Part shown: positions 1 to 10,211 of the stretch, piece after piece | How positions within the stretch are numbered: position 1 is the first letter of the stretch | How the letters are laid out: each line of letters begins with the position of its first letter | Origin: Cinclus cinclus | Lineage: Eukaryota > Chordata > Aves > Passeriformes > Cinclidae | Length of the DNA stretch: 64,000 nucleotides | Reading direction: 5' to 3' | NCBI RefSeq assembly: GCF_963662255.1 | Contig: NC_085071.1 | Span: forward strand, 6,913,833-6,977,832 | Position numbers and translations under genes: made by a program | Notes under the pieces: generated by a model | The model's input: only the letters and a program-made list of their open reading frames with translations | Databases searched by the model: none | Told to the model about the DNA's origin: nothing

Positions 1-93
1 TCTTCACAGCTAAGGTTTCTAGCCCTGTGGCTCTGAGCAGACAAAAAGCAGTGCTGCACATGCAGGGCTCCCTGTCCCGTGCTGCTGGGTCAC

Positions 94-2495
94 CTGGACG
101 TTGAGTGGCACAAAGGACACCAGGCTGTAGTCCTCGATCACCTCCACCAGCTTCTCGTTGAGGCGGCGAAAATTCCTGAAGAAGGGGTCGGAGGCCAAAT
201 GGTCAACGAGGTAAGAGAGGTCCAGGACCTCGGTGTAATAATCCAGGTTGAAAGCTGCAGGGAAACAGGGAGCTCTGAAGGCAAGCTGGAAGCTGAAGAG
301 CACAGTGAGATCCACAGCAGTTTCCCACCCGCCCCCATTCTCACACAGCACGGCCCAGTTCCACATTCCTCCCCCTCAAACTCCTCCAGGTGTCACAATG
401 GAGCTCTGAGCCACCCTGGATAGTGGAAGGTGTCCCTGCCCATGGCAGGGAGGCAGAAGAGATGAAGCTGAAGGCTCCTTTTCCCCAGAGCACTGAGGCT
501 TTGGGAGCTCCCTTACCCAGCTTCCCGTACTGCTCGATCAGGTCCATCTTGGAGAGGACATTGACGTGGGGCAGCTCCACGTGCAGCATGGTGGACAGGG
601 AGGTGCAGAGCACAGAGATGAACTTCCCAGGATCTGTGCAATAGTGGGAATCCACCAGGTGCACGGCAGCCAGCTGGGCAGAGAAGGCACAAAGGGGCAC
701 GCAAGGTCAGACTTGCACAAACCCATCCCCCTGCTTGTGACAGTGTGAGTGGCCACAGGACAACCTGTGGGACAGTGTGTGAGTGGCCACAGGACAATCT
801 GTTCAGAGCTGCCTGCACCACCTGGGAAAATGACCACCCACCTCCCACCTCCTGCTTACCAAATAGGATCAGAGAACCTTGGAATGGTTTGGGGCAGAGA
901 GGACCTTGAAGTTCACTCAGCCCCAGCCGTGCCATGGGCAGGGACACTTCCCACTGTCCCAGGCTTGTCTGAACTCTGCAGGTTTTTGGGGTGGGAGCTG
1001 GGGCAATTCCCCTCCTGAACTGTGTCCACTTCCCCAAAGGAATGGCCAGGCCCACTCAGGAACAGTAACTGCAGCACACCCCCTTCTGCTGGGACAGTCA
1101 ATTGCGGCTTGCACTAATAATTAATAATTACACTAACAAGCAGCTTGATTCCCTGGGTTTTGTGTGGCTGTAACAATGTGGTCCCAGAGCTGGGGAAGCC
1201 ACTCCAAGTCAGGGATCTGAGGCTGAGTCACAGCAGCAGAACCCAGCCAGGCTGGGGCTCCCAGGCAGGCGTGAGCACCTGGGAGAGAAGAAACCAGCCC
1301 CGTAAACGTCTTATTTTAGCAACTCCAATTCCATGTCCATTTATTCCAATGAAAATAAGCTCTAATGTGCAGATTCCCAGTGACATTCTCAAGCAAATGA
1401 AGTTGCCCTTCTTGCTCAGAGCAGCCAGGGTTTGCACATTCGTGGTGTGGCTCCGCCGCAGAGCAAGCGCAGCGTCAGCAGCTCCCGGGGCTGCTCTCAC
1501 CTGCAGCTCCCGTTGTGCAAGAGCCCTGAGCACGTCCCACAGGCTGCATGGGGACCTGGCTGGGCTGCAGGAGGGGCCTGGCACGTCCCCTGCGTTCCTC
1601 AGGCAGTGCCAAGGCTCCCAGCACACACAGAACCCTTCTCTGGGTACAATACACCCGGGCTGCGGGGAGGATCCTGCAGCACAGCAGGGCGGACTCCTCG
1701 TCCCATCCCTGGAAGAGTTCAGGGCCAGGCCGGAGTTACCCGGAATAGTGGAAGGTGTCCCTGCCCATGGGATGGACTGGAATGAGATGGGCTTTGAGGT
1801 CCTTTCCATCCCAAACTATTTTGGGATTATGTGCCAAATGCGAGGAAGGAATCTGTGCTCATGCTCCCAATCCCACTAAAACCCCTGACAAGCCATTCTT
1901 TTGCCAATCTGTCTCAGCATGAAACAGGGCAAAATTCCCCTCCTTCCCTGATAAAGCCACTTTAGGCCTTCACAAAAGGCCAAAAAGTTCCTGAAGACAA
2001 CGGCCATGAGTCCCCTCAACCCCATTCTGTGCCCATGGGAGACTGGAGCTGCCAGGCACCACCCCAGCCCATCCCTACCCTGAAATTCCACTTGGCCAGC
2101 TGGGCAAAGACATCCTTCAGTGCCTGGTGGTGTGTGTAGAGCTCCACCTGCCCGGGGCAGTCGAAGAGGACGTAGTGTCCCCGCAGGCCCTGCAGCCTGT
2201 CCCGCAGCCAGTCCGCGTTGGCCGCCAGGTACTCCATGCAGTACAGGAGGCCCCCGTTGGGGCCCAGCCCCAGGCTGGCCATCACGTCGGCCAGGGTGAC
2301 CAGCTCGCCGATGTCCACGGCACAGGGGCAGGGCAGGGCCTCGTTGGCGGGGTCCAGGTTGACCACGGCCACGCGCCGGCCCAGCCGGCTCAGGAATTCC
2401 CTCATGGCGTGGCAGTAGCTCGTCTTGCCGGAGCCCGGCGGGCCGATGACCACCTGGCCAAAGGCCAGCGAGCCACCCCGGTTGCCTTCAGCCAT
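94..2495 (-). CDS. GPN2: GPN-loop GTPase 2, partial (3' end off window)
   Basis: GPN2 belongs to the GPN-loop GTPases that help assemble and import RNA polymerase II/III subunits. Coding exons on the minus strand: 2495-2079 (ATG at 2495-2493, donor GTAGGG), 673-517 and 254-94. The frame runs through all three (417, 157 and 161 nt), giving 245 residues. Visible motifs: Walker A GPPGSGKT at residues 18-25, the family-defining Gly-Pro-Asn loop at 78-80, DCPGQ at 112-116, and an SKMD nucleotide-specificity motif in exon 2. Human GPN2 has about 310 residues, so roughly the last 65 lie left of base 1. Exon 3 ends at a donor after PLNVQ, where the human protein continues with DKES. A short CR1 piece sits in intron 2, and two more sit in intron 1. 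Family and orthology are clear from sequence and synteny. Confidence 0.95.
410..480 (+). mobile_element. CR1 LINE 3' fragment
   Basis: GATAGTGGAAGGTGTCCCTG and CCATGGCAGGG match the conserved 3' part of avian CR1. Degraded, in GPN2 intron 2. Confidence 0.65.
862..985 (-). mobile_element. CR1 LINE 3' fragment
   Basis: Reads as the CR1 complement: GGAATGGTTTGGGGCAGAGA, then GCCATGGGCAGGGACACTTCC. In GPN2 intron 1. Confidence 0.75.
1736..1835 (+). mobile_element. CR1 LINE 3' end
   Basis: GGAATAGTGGAAGGTGTCCC through CCATCCCAAACTATTTTGGG, the CR1 3' terminus. In GPN2 intron 1. Confidence 0.75.
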
Positions 2496-2757
2496 GCTGG
2501 CTCCTGGGCTGAGAGGGGACAGCATCCCCTTCAGCGTTTGATCTGCATTTACAGGGCTGGGGTTCGCAACAGGGAAAGTGCCTGCACCCCCATTTCTGAC
2601 CAAAGCCCTCCTTCCTTCCCCCACGGCTCACATCCCCTCCCTTCCCCCATTCCCATTTCTCCACGCCTTCTCTTCCCCATCACCCCTTCCCCCCATTTAT
2701 CCCCGAGTTCCCCTCGCCTCCCTTACAATCTTCCTTCCATCCTTCCCCACTCCTGGT

Positions 2758-2978
2758 TTCTCCCCGGTTATTCCCTCGGTTATTCCCCCCCAAGTCTAGT
2801 TTATCCCCTCCAGTCCCAGTTATCCCCCCCATTCCCGGTTATCCCCCCAGTCCCGGTTATCCTCCCAGTCCCGGTTATCCCCCCCATTCAAGGTTATCCC
2901 CCCCATTCCCGGTTATCCCCCCAGTCCCGGTTATCCCCCCCATTCCCGGTTATCCCCCCCATTCCCGGTTATCTCCCG
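2758..2978. repeat. C-rich minisatellite, ~20-bp unit
   Basis: About eleven imperfect units of the form CCCGGTTATCCCCCCATT, alternating with AGTCCC variants, lie in tandem inside the predicted 5' UTR intron of GPN2. The minus strand is G-rich, with runs of six or seven G per unit that could form G-quadruplexes in GPN2 pre-mRNA. Units differ by one or two bases. Confidence 0.85.
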
Positions 2979-3077
2979 GTGCAGGCCACTCACCGCCGCC
3001 GGTGTCCCCGCTCTGGGTCCGGGTGCCCGCGGGTCCCGAGTTTCTCGTTCCGGGGACGGAGCGACCGCCGGTCCCAC

Positions 3078-3092
3078 AGCGCCCCCTGGCGG
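3078..3092 (-). promoter_or_regulatory. CTCF-type motif
   Basis: On the minus strand the 15 bases read CCGCCAGGGGGCGCT. This fits the CTCF consensus CCASYAGRKGGCRSY at 14 of 15 positions, with G for A at position 3. It lies at the 5' end of GPN2, 26 bp from the inverted B-box pair at 3119-3177. Binding is inferred from the motif only. Confidence 0.55.
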
Positions 3093-3118
3093 CCGGGGGG
3101 ACGCGCAGCCCCATCCCG

Positions 3119-3177
3119 GCCGGGACTCGAACCCGGGACTCCGAGTCCGGTCAAGGGCCGGGGGTTCGAGTCCCGGC
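3119..3177. repeat. Perfect 16-bp inverted repeat carrying two tRNA-type B-boxes
   Basis: Arm 3119-3134 and arm 3162-3177 are exact reverse complements, separated by 27 bp that contain a smaller hairpin (GGACTCCGAGTCC). Each arm holds the Pol III B-box consensus GGTTCGAGTCC without mismatch: minus strand at 3123-3133, plus strand at 3163-3173. On the minus strand the first arm could even form a perfect 5-bp T-arm. No A-box or acceptor stem is found in either orientation, so it is not a tRNA gene. It may be a tRNA relic or a TFIIIC-only (ETC-type) site. Confidence 0.7.
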
Positions 3178-4099
3178 GCCGGCTCTTGGCCTCCAGCTGT
3201 GCCCCAACCCCGCTTTTTTTCCAAATCACAGAATCAACTGGGCTGGAAAAGGCCTCTGAGACCATCGGGTGACCACTGAGTGCCACGCCCAGTTTTTCCA
3301 GTGACTGCACCACCTCCCTGGGCAGCCCATTCCCGATAGCGAACCCCCTTCCTGTGAAGAAATTCTTCCTAACGTCCGCCCTAATTCCTCCTGGAGCAGT
3401 TTAAGTTAATGTTCTTTTCTCTTGCCATTCATTGAAGAAAAGAGCCCAACTCCCACCTGGCCACACCCTCCTGTCAGGTAGGAGGAATTCCTCCCTGCCT
3501 TTTTCCCCTTTCACCCCTTAAGGAAGTCTCGCAGGGCCCTGCCTTCTGCCCTCCAGCACTGGGGCAGTGGGACAGAGCTCTCGGGCAGAGCACCTTGGAA
3601 AGCACCGCTACCCACAGCCACAGGGACACGCCTCCTGAGAATTCCTCTGCAGGCTGCCAGGACTAGCCTTTCATCCGAGAATTCCTCCCAGGATGAGTGT
3701 TTAGTCCCCACCAGCCTCTCCCAGCAGTGTGGGATGGCCACACCCAAGGAACGCTGGGGCAGCAGTGGGACAGTTCCCGTGCCCTGTCTGTACTTGTCCT
3801 TCCCTGGCGCTCAGGCTGCCCTCTATCTGCTTTTTCAGCCCCACCAAACACATACATTTGGTTGATCCAAGCACAAATATAAATTTTACCCTCCCCAAAA
3901 TCTTTCCCCATTCACACAGAACACCATTTCCTTTCATTCGAAGGGTACAATTAGTGGGGGAAAAACTCCCCACACCGTGGCAATTTTTAATACAAATCTG
4001 TATTTTTACTGAAAATAAATATATTAACACCTTGTCTCACACTCAGACCAGGAGCCAGCCTGGACTGGGGAGCAGGACAAAGGCAGTGACAGTCCCTGC
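3178..4099. other. GPN2-GPATCH3 intergenic stretch and GPATCH3 3' UTR
   Basis: After the B-box palindrome comes a CR1 fragment (3226-3510), then about 350 bp of unremarkable sequence, then the GPATCH3 3' UTR. No minus-strand AATAAA was found. The variant signal ATTAAA is present on the minus strand at 3991-3986, about 110 bp past the GPATCH3 stop, in AT-rich sequence typical of a 3' end. No other gene is seen. Confidence 0.5.
3226..3510 (-). mobile_element. CR1 LINE fragment, ~285 bp
   Basis: CACAGAATCAACTGGGCTGG, then CACCTCCCTGGGCAGCCCATTCC and GAAGAAATTCTTCCTAA, in the order of a reverse CR1 3' region. Between GPN2 and GPATCH3. Confidence 0.85.
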
Positions 4100-7000
4100 T
4101 CAGTGTGGCTGGGCCCTGAGGCTGCCCAGGGCGGGGTGGGATGCTCGGACAAAGGCCATGTCTTGTCTGTACTTCATGGCCGTGGGGGGCTGGCGCCGGA
4201 GCAGCTGGTCACCCATGTCCTGGGGCTCAGGGTCATCGTAGATGGTGGAGATGACAACACAAGTGTCCCCACGGGGCTTCTTCCTTCTGATGAAAGTTGG
4301 CAGCTTCTCCCCGTGGTACCTGGAGGGGAGCAGGAAAGGTTTGGTTGGAGGCTGCAGAGGCAATCAGGCACCCCTGTGCTTCCCAGTTCGTTTCCCGGAA
4401 TGCTTTGTGCTGGAAGGGACCTTAAACCCACCCAGTTTCACCCCCAGCCATGGGCAGAGCCCTTCCATAGACCTGCACATGGCTCCAGCCCTGCTCCATG
4501 GGGGAGCCCTGGACTGGCAGGAAGAGCAGATTGTTCTTGGAGTGCTGTGGAATTCCCCAGCTGTACAGAAAAGGGCACATCCCTGGGACAGCCCTGGCCC
4601 CACTCAGCTCCCTGTGCAGCCTCTCAGCTGCTGGGAACCCAGAGAGCCTGGGCAGAGGTGGGAGCAGGGGCTGGGAGGGCACTTGGGTACTTACCCCAGC
4701 CCCCTCTTGCATCGGGGGTTCTGACCCTCGTTGTCCAGGGCTTCGGCCATCCCAGAGTTGCTGCTCCCCAGGCCCAGCCCCTCTGTCCAGCCCTGCTGCT
4801 CCAGGACCTTCCTGCCAAAGCCCTGGGAGAGGGGATAAAACCATCACACACTTGCTGGACAAATCCCACCCTCATCTTCCCAGAGCCTTCTGCCCTCTTC
4901 CCACAGCCAAGACCTCTCCTCCTCCTAACCCACGTCCCGTGGGCACCATCCCAGCACAGCCCTGCCCTGAGCAGGCACCCAAAGCTCACCCTGGTGTATC
5001 TCTCACCTTGGTGTATCTCTCGAAGGTGCCAATGTGCTGCCCTTGCACAGATCCATCCTCCAGCCCATCCCGCAGCCGCTGCTCCAGCCACATCTGCACT
5101 GAGTCCCGAGCATCCTTATCCCCTCCATCTGGGGAGAAAGCAGCCAGAGTCAGCACGGCTCAGGGACACTGCTCACCACCATCATTTCCCCCAGAGCACC
5201 AGCAGAGGAGGCAGAACCTGTTCTTTTTGGCAGCCCTAGCTGCCCGACCAGAAAAACATTGTTTCAGGTTCACTGACAGCTTGGATGCTTTCAAAGAATG
5301 ACAAAGAGCTCCCGAATTCTGCATGGTCAGAATTTCCCTGGTTTCCCTGGGCTGGGTGGCTCAGCTCTGATACCTTTGTCATAGTAGATGCTCATGTCCA
5401 CGTCCCAGTCATCAGCCGTCTGCTCATCAAAGTCTGCCAAGAGAAGGGAAGCAGCATTTCTGGTGAGCTCTGGTACTTTTGGGGAGCTCTTTGCTTGTGG
5501 GCCGGCTCCCTATTCTCTCCACCAAAATGGGAAGGAATCACAGAATCACTGAGGTTGGAAATCCCCAAGAGCATTCAGTCCAACTGTGACCAGTTCCCAC
5601 CTTGTGCCCAGCCCAGACCACTGAGTGCCATGTCCAGTTCTTCCCTGGACACCTCCCGGGATGGGAACTCCACCACCTCCCTGGGCCCATTTCCATGAGG
5701 AAATTCCTCCTGGTGTCCACCCTGAGCCTCCCCTGGCCCAGCCTGAGGCCGTTCCCTCTCCTCCTGTCCCTGTTCCCTGGGAGCAGAGCCCAAATCCCCC
5801 ACTCCCCAGCTGTCCCCTCCTGTCAGGGAGTTGTGCAGAGCCACAAGGTCCCCCCGATCCCCCTTTTCTCCAGACTGAGCCCCTTTCCCAGCTCCAGCAC
5901 CTGCCCTGGACACTGCCCAGCCCCTCCATCTCTCTGCTGCAGAAGTGGACACAGCACTTGAGGTGGTGCCTCAGCAGTGCCAACACAGAGGAAACAGGAT
6001 TAGAGACTCCCCAAATCCCTCTGCCCACCCCAGAGGCTGCCAGCAGCACCACGGGGGTATCTGGGGGGGTCTCTGGTGACCATCTCCGTGCCCAAGGATA
6101 GGCTCAGAAGCCATGGCAAGCTCCAGCTGAGCGAGGCTGTTTGTTTAAGCTCGTGGGCTCAATGACACAAACACCAAGGTCACCTCCATCCTGCTCCTGC
6201 CAGAATTGGGCATCTGTGTAGAACACGAGGCCAGAGCCACCCTTCTCCCACTTGAGTTCGATCTCCTCCTCGAAGAGCCGCTCCCGCTCCCGCTGCTGCT
6301 GCGTCACGTCCTCGTGCAGGGCCACGTGCCTCTCCCACTCCTCACATGTGTCATTGTCCTGCAGGGACAGCACAGAGGGGCTGGGGACACAGGGACAGCT
6401 CCCTCCCTGCTCCCTGACCCTTCCCAACGCCATCCCCTAGAGTAGCTCCGTGGCAGAGCCAGGCAGAGCTCAGGCCCTGACACGAGGGATGAGCTCATCC
6501 TTGCCTAAGGCCACTGCCAGAGTCAGCAGCAGAAATCCCACAGCACAGCCACCCCACAGGCCCCACCTGCCCTGCACTGATGCCCATTTAAGGAGCAGCT
6601 CTGTTGGACCTGGAGTCAGCATTAGCAAGGAATTAATTCCACTGCAGCTGATCCCTGAGGAGATTGCGTGGGCTCCCAGGAAGCAGCTCCCTGGCACAGC
6701 CACAGAGCTGCCTGCCCAGTTCTGGGCACAGCCATGAACCAGCCAAGGAACAGCCAAAAGAATGGCTGTAGAGCCAGGAAACAGCCTGGGATAAACAGCT
6801 GGAGGAGCCTGTTTAGTCTGCAGGAGGAAAGACTGAATAAAAAGCTGGAAAAAGGAGGGAACAAAGCACTCTCTGTGCCCCATGTTGCCAGAAGAAACTC
6901 ATGGGCTGGAATTGCAGCAGAGATTTGGCATCAGAGTTAATTCTGGTGGAGGAAAGAACGGGCCTGGCTTGCCTGGGGATCTGTAATGACAGAGATTTGG

Positions 7001-8497
7001 GAGAACAGGCCAGACAGGCATCTGCCAGGGACAGGGGGGATGGCTCCTGCCCTGCCCAGCTCTCCAGGAGCCTTTGTCACAAAAGCCATTTTCCTCAGAG
7101 TGACTAAACTGCAAGTGCAGGAGCATCCAAGGTCAGCCCTTTGTGCAGCTCTGCACGTCACTCCCAGCACACAGACGTGGTTCCCAAGCTCTGTCACCAG
7201 CAAAGCAGAGCTGGGCCCATCTGCCAGGCAGCAGGGCAGGGTCTGCTCCTCCTCAGATCAGACCCTTTGGGATCAACCCCCACGACCACCCTGAGCAGCT
7301 GTGGGGCTTCAGGCCCCCCATCCCTGCCCCGAGGGGCTCAGTGCACCAAGGGGTGAACAGTGGTACTTTAAAGCTGTTTTTAACAAGCCATTTCTCCATC
7401 TAAGAGATTACATGTGAGCTCTGAGAGTGGGATCTGCCCTCATGGCTCCAACAGCTGAGCCTGGATGGTGCTGGAATATTCCACTTACATCATCAGAGTT
7501 TGACTCCTCTTCCTCCTTCTCCTGCCCTTCCTCGTCCTCCTCAGGCTGGGCTGGCTGAGTCACAGGTTCCTCTCCCTCCATGATCTCATCCCCTGCAGCT
7601 GTGTAAACTCTTTCTTCCTCAGCAACCGTCTCGGTGTTCTGGTACTGGAAGGGCACATTCCCATACCTGCGGGATGAGCCAGTCCTTGGGAAATCCAGCT
7701 GCAGCTTCTTGATCACGCGGGGCGGCAGCCTGCAGGCCCGGATCAGCTCCAGGAACACGCTCAGGGGTGTGCCCACGTTCCCAAAGGGCATGAAGGAAGG
7801 GGGGTTGAACTCGGGCAGGCGCCTCAGCTCTGCCTCGGTGACAGATCCCCCAGCAGCCGCCCTGTCCTGGCTGCTGGGAGCTGCCTCGGGGCCTGCAGGA
7901 GAGAAGGGATGGGTCTGGGGGAGAGAAGGGATGGGTTTGGGGGGTTCAGGAGGGGAGGGATGGCTCTGAGGGATCCCACACCCCACCGCGGCAGGGTAAA
8001 TCCCAGCGCTCCCGACTGGGAGGGAGGTCAGCAGAGCCCACACGGGCTGTTCCTGCCTCGGAGCATATTTAGCGCGTTAAGGAAACCCCAGGAGGAGTTT
8101 TACCCTCCCGGTGCCCCGCGGGTGTCGTTCCGGGACCCCGGCCCGTACCTGTCCCGGCGCTCAGGCGGACCCTGCGGATGATGCAGCGGCCGGGCAGCGC
8201 GGCGCCGCCGGGCCCGACCCAGCGCTTGCCCGAGTACATGCGGACGAAGCGGCGGGCGCGGCCGGGCCGCACGGACACCAGGCAGGAGCAGGTGCGCGAC
8301 GCCGAGGCCCCGCCGCTGCCGCCCGCTGGCGGGCGCTCGGGGCGGTGCCGGTAGTGGAAGCAGAGGAAGCCGCCGGCCTCCAGGAACTGGCTGAAGTAGG
8401 AGCGGAGCTGCGCGGAGCGCAGCGTGGCAGGGATACCGCTCACCAGGCAGTACCGGGCCGAGCCGCCATCGCCGGAGCTACCGCTGGGCGCCGCCAT
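4100..8497 (-). CDS. GPATCH3: G-patch domain-containing protein 3
   Basis: Seven minus-strand coding exons: 8497-8149, 7892-7489, 6358-6184, 5433-5374, 5128-5007, 4822-4695 and 4319-4100 (stop 4102-4100). All have GT-AG borders and phases that add to 1458 nt, or 485 residues (human about 525). The N-terminus matches the family (YCLVSGIPATLRSAQLRSYF; FLCFHYRHRPER). The middle has RACRLPPRVIKKLQLDFP and TGSSRRYGNVPFQY, followed by an acidic Glu-rich stretch, EEEIELKWEKGGSGLVFY and DFDEQTADDWDVDMS. The G-patch (GFGRKVLEQQGW...GLGLG) starts at about residue 371, across the exon 5/6 junction. The C-terminus keeps LLRRQPPTAMKYRQDMAFVR. G-patch proteins bind RNA and DEAH helicases; GPATCH3 is reported as a nuclear and RLR/MAVS-pathway regulator. 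The exon 5 donor is duplicated in tandem. Confidence 0.95.
4395..4475 (-). mobile_element. CR1 LINE 3' fragment
   Basis: GAATGCTTTGTGCTGGAAGG, ACCTTAAACCC and CCAGCCATGGGCAGAG. In a GPATCH3 intron. Confidence 0.7.
5536..5985 (-). mobile_element. CR1 LINE fragment, ~450 bp
   Basis: Reverse-oriented: GAATCACAGAATCACTGAGG at the 3' end, then CCACCTCCCTGGGCCCATTTCC, GAGGAAATTCCTCCTGGTGTC and CTGTCCCCTCCTGTCAGGGAG. One of the two longest CR1 copies in the window. GPATCH3 intron 3. Confidence 0.9.
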
Positions 8498-8564
8498 CTT
8501 GGTCCGCCGGTGCTGGCGCGCGGTGTGACGTCACGTGCGACGGGTGCAGGGCGCCGCCTGGTGG
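8491..8564 (-). promoter_or_regulatory. GPATCH3: GPATCH3 core promoter: YY1, CRE/E-box and CTCF-like motifs
   Basis: The start codon lies inside AAGATGGCGGC on the minus strand, the classic YY1 element of TATA-less housekeeping promoters. About 29 bp upstream is a full palindromic CRE TGACGTCA (8526-8533) that overlaps an E-box CACGTG (8532-8537). At 8551-8564 the minus strand reads CCACCAGGCGGCGC, 13 of 14 to the CTCF core. A CpG-rich setting extends into coding exon 1. Motif calls only. Confidence 0.55.
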
Positions 8565-8599
8565 CGGGCGGTAGAGCGGGCGTCCTGGAGACCCCCGGG

Positions 8600-8905
8600 C
8601 CTGGGGGTGGCAGGGGACAGAGACCATGGGGGGTGACAGGGGACAGAGGGACCATGGGGAGTGAGAGGGGACAGAGAGACCCTGGGGGTGGCAGGGGACA
8701 GAGAGACCATGGGGAGTGAGAGGGGACAGAGACCATGGGGGGGTGACAGGGGACAGAGAGACCATGGGGAGTGAGAGGGGACAGAGAGACCCTGGGGGTA
8801 GCAGGGGACAGAGACCATGGGGGGTGACAGGGGACAGAGAGACCATGGGGAGTGAGAGGGGACAGAGAGACCATGGGGAGGAGTCACAGGGGACAGAAAG
8901 ACCCC
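8600..8905. repeat. Minisatellite upstream of GPATCH3, ~28-bp units
   Basis: Tandem imperfect copies built from AGGGGACAGAGAGACC plus ATGGGGAGTGAG, ATGGGGGGTGAC or CTGGGGGTGGC. About ten copies are present, starting about 100 bp upstream of the GPATCH3 ATG. Purine-rich on the plus strand. Open frames through it in several phases are periodicity artefacts. Confidence 0.85.
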
Positions 8906-9545
8906 ATTTGGGGAGTTTAACAGGTCCTGGGGGTAGCAGAGCTTGGCCAGACCCCCAGGGGAGGGACACAGATTCTGAGGGTCACAACCCCGGTGATTTC
9001 AGGGCATGGGAGGTGTCCGGGCTGCCCATCCTCATCCCGTGCCAGGGCTCTGCCTTGTCCCTGTTCAGTCCCACCACCTTGGCTCTCCCCTCATGGGGGG
9101 TCCCACGCCGGACAGGAGCCCACGGCCATGGCCTGTCCCTGCACTGCTGGGCATCCCGTGTGCCTCGCCAGGCTTGGCACTGCCGTGGGCTGTGGCAGCA
9201 GCCCTGGAGAAGCCGCGCTGGGCTGGGAGCAGCCGGGCAGAGGTGCAGCCCGGGCTGACACCGCAGTTCTCCCTCACGCCGCACTGCCGGTCGAGGGTCT
9301 GGGTGTTGCTGTGGGCACAGGGAGGCTCCGTGCCGCTGTGCTCGACCCCTCAGCCGTGGAAATGCGTTTGTGCCTGGTGGCAGCTGGCTGAGTCACAGCA
9401 GGAGAGGCTCAACACCTAGATTTTTATGGACAATCCCTTTTCATCCCATTCTTTCTTTTCCATGCCTGCATTTTTTTCCGCCCGCCCCAAATTCAAACAC
9501 CTTGAACAGGTTGCTGAAAAGGCACCACCGCATTCCAAAACACCA
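8906..9545. other. Spacer between GPATCH3 5' flank and NR0B2 3' end
   Basis: Unique sequence of moderate GC. No open frame with protein-like composition, no RNA gene and no clear repeat. Its right end, near 9545, borders the probable NR0B2 cleavage site. Confidence 0.4.
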
Positions 9546-9550
9546 AACAT

Positions 9551-9572
9551 TTTATTAAAAAAATAATTTATT
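9551..9572 (-). terminator. NR0B2: NR0B2 poly(A) signals
   Basis: Two minus-strand AATAAA hexamers at 9572-9567 and 9556-9551, in AT-rich DNA about 640 bp downstream of the NR0B2 stop. They imply a 3' UTR of roughly 650-670 nt. These are the only canonical signals I found between the stop and the GPATCH3 promoter. Confidence 0.65.
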
Positions 9573-10211
9573 GCATCTTATATACAAACCACATGAATGT
9601 CCACTTATAAAATACTGACACCTCACCTGCTGGAGGCAGCAAGAGTGAGTTTTCTGTGTGTGCACCTGGCTCTTAACTCCGGGGAGGGAGGTTTGGATCT
9701 CCCACTAAACCAGCTCTGCTCGGGTTTAACTTTTCACACAGACACGAAAGCACAGAGCCTCAGATGAGGTGCAGTAGGTTTAGGTGCTGCTAAGTGCTCT
9801 TAATCCTCTTGTATTTAATGGAATTATGGAGGAAAGAGAGAATCTAAGGAAAAGACGGGTGAGTCTGTACACCCTGTAGGATTTAACACCCTTTTTCCCT
9901 GAAGAAATTTCCTGAGTATTTCTAAGATTCCAAGCACAGAAGCCAGACCCAGAGTTAATTCCATGTTTGCCCTCTGTCAGCGATCCCACTGAGGCCATCA
10001 GACACCACGGGATCAAGCTGAGGACAGCCCTCACTGCTTGGAGCTCACAGCAAAATGAATAAAAATTGAGACCAGGGCAAGGAACCCCTCACCCCCAAAG
10101 ACTCCCTGGATTGGAGACCGGGCAGAGCAGGAGCTGCTGTAAAATCTGCTGAGCCACAGCTGCTTCTCCAGGGATCCTCCAGTGAAACACAGAGCTCCTG
10201 CAGAGCCCAGC

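Larger units (their letters stand above)
2496..3095 (-). promoter_or_regulatory. GPN2: GPN2 5' UTR exons, 5' intron and promoter (predicted)
   Basis: On the minus strand a good donor (GTGAGT, 2988-2993) follows GC-rich DNA, and an acceptor (CAG at 2543-2545) precedes the exon that holds the start codon. I infer a non-coding exon 1 ending at 2994, an intron of about 450 bp, and a 5' UTR part of exon 2 at 2496-2542. The intron contains a C-rich minisatellite. The start site is not defined; GC-rich sequence around 3000-3095 is the likely promoter. Transcript ends are inferred. Confidence 0.5.

Noticed and set aside
3119..3180. tRNA gene
   Set aside because: B-boxes and one possible T-arm exist, but no A-box, acceptor stem or anticodon arm fits in either orientation.
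2127..3272. Plus-strand open frame of about 380 codons
   Set aside because: It is the shadow of GPN2 exon 1, continued through a C-rich minisatellite and the B-box palindrome.
4103..5239. Plus-strand open frame of about 378 codons
   Set aside because: Antisense to four GPATCH3 exons whose minus-strand frame and splice sites fit a known family.
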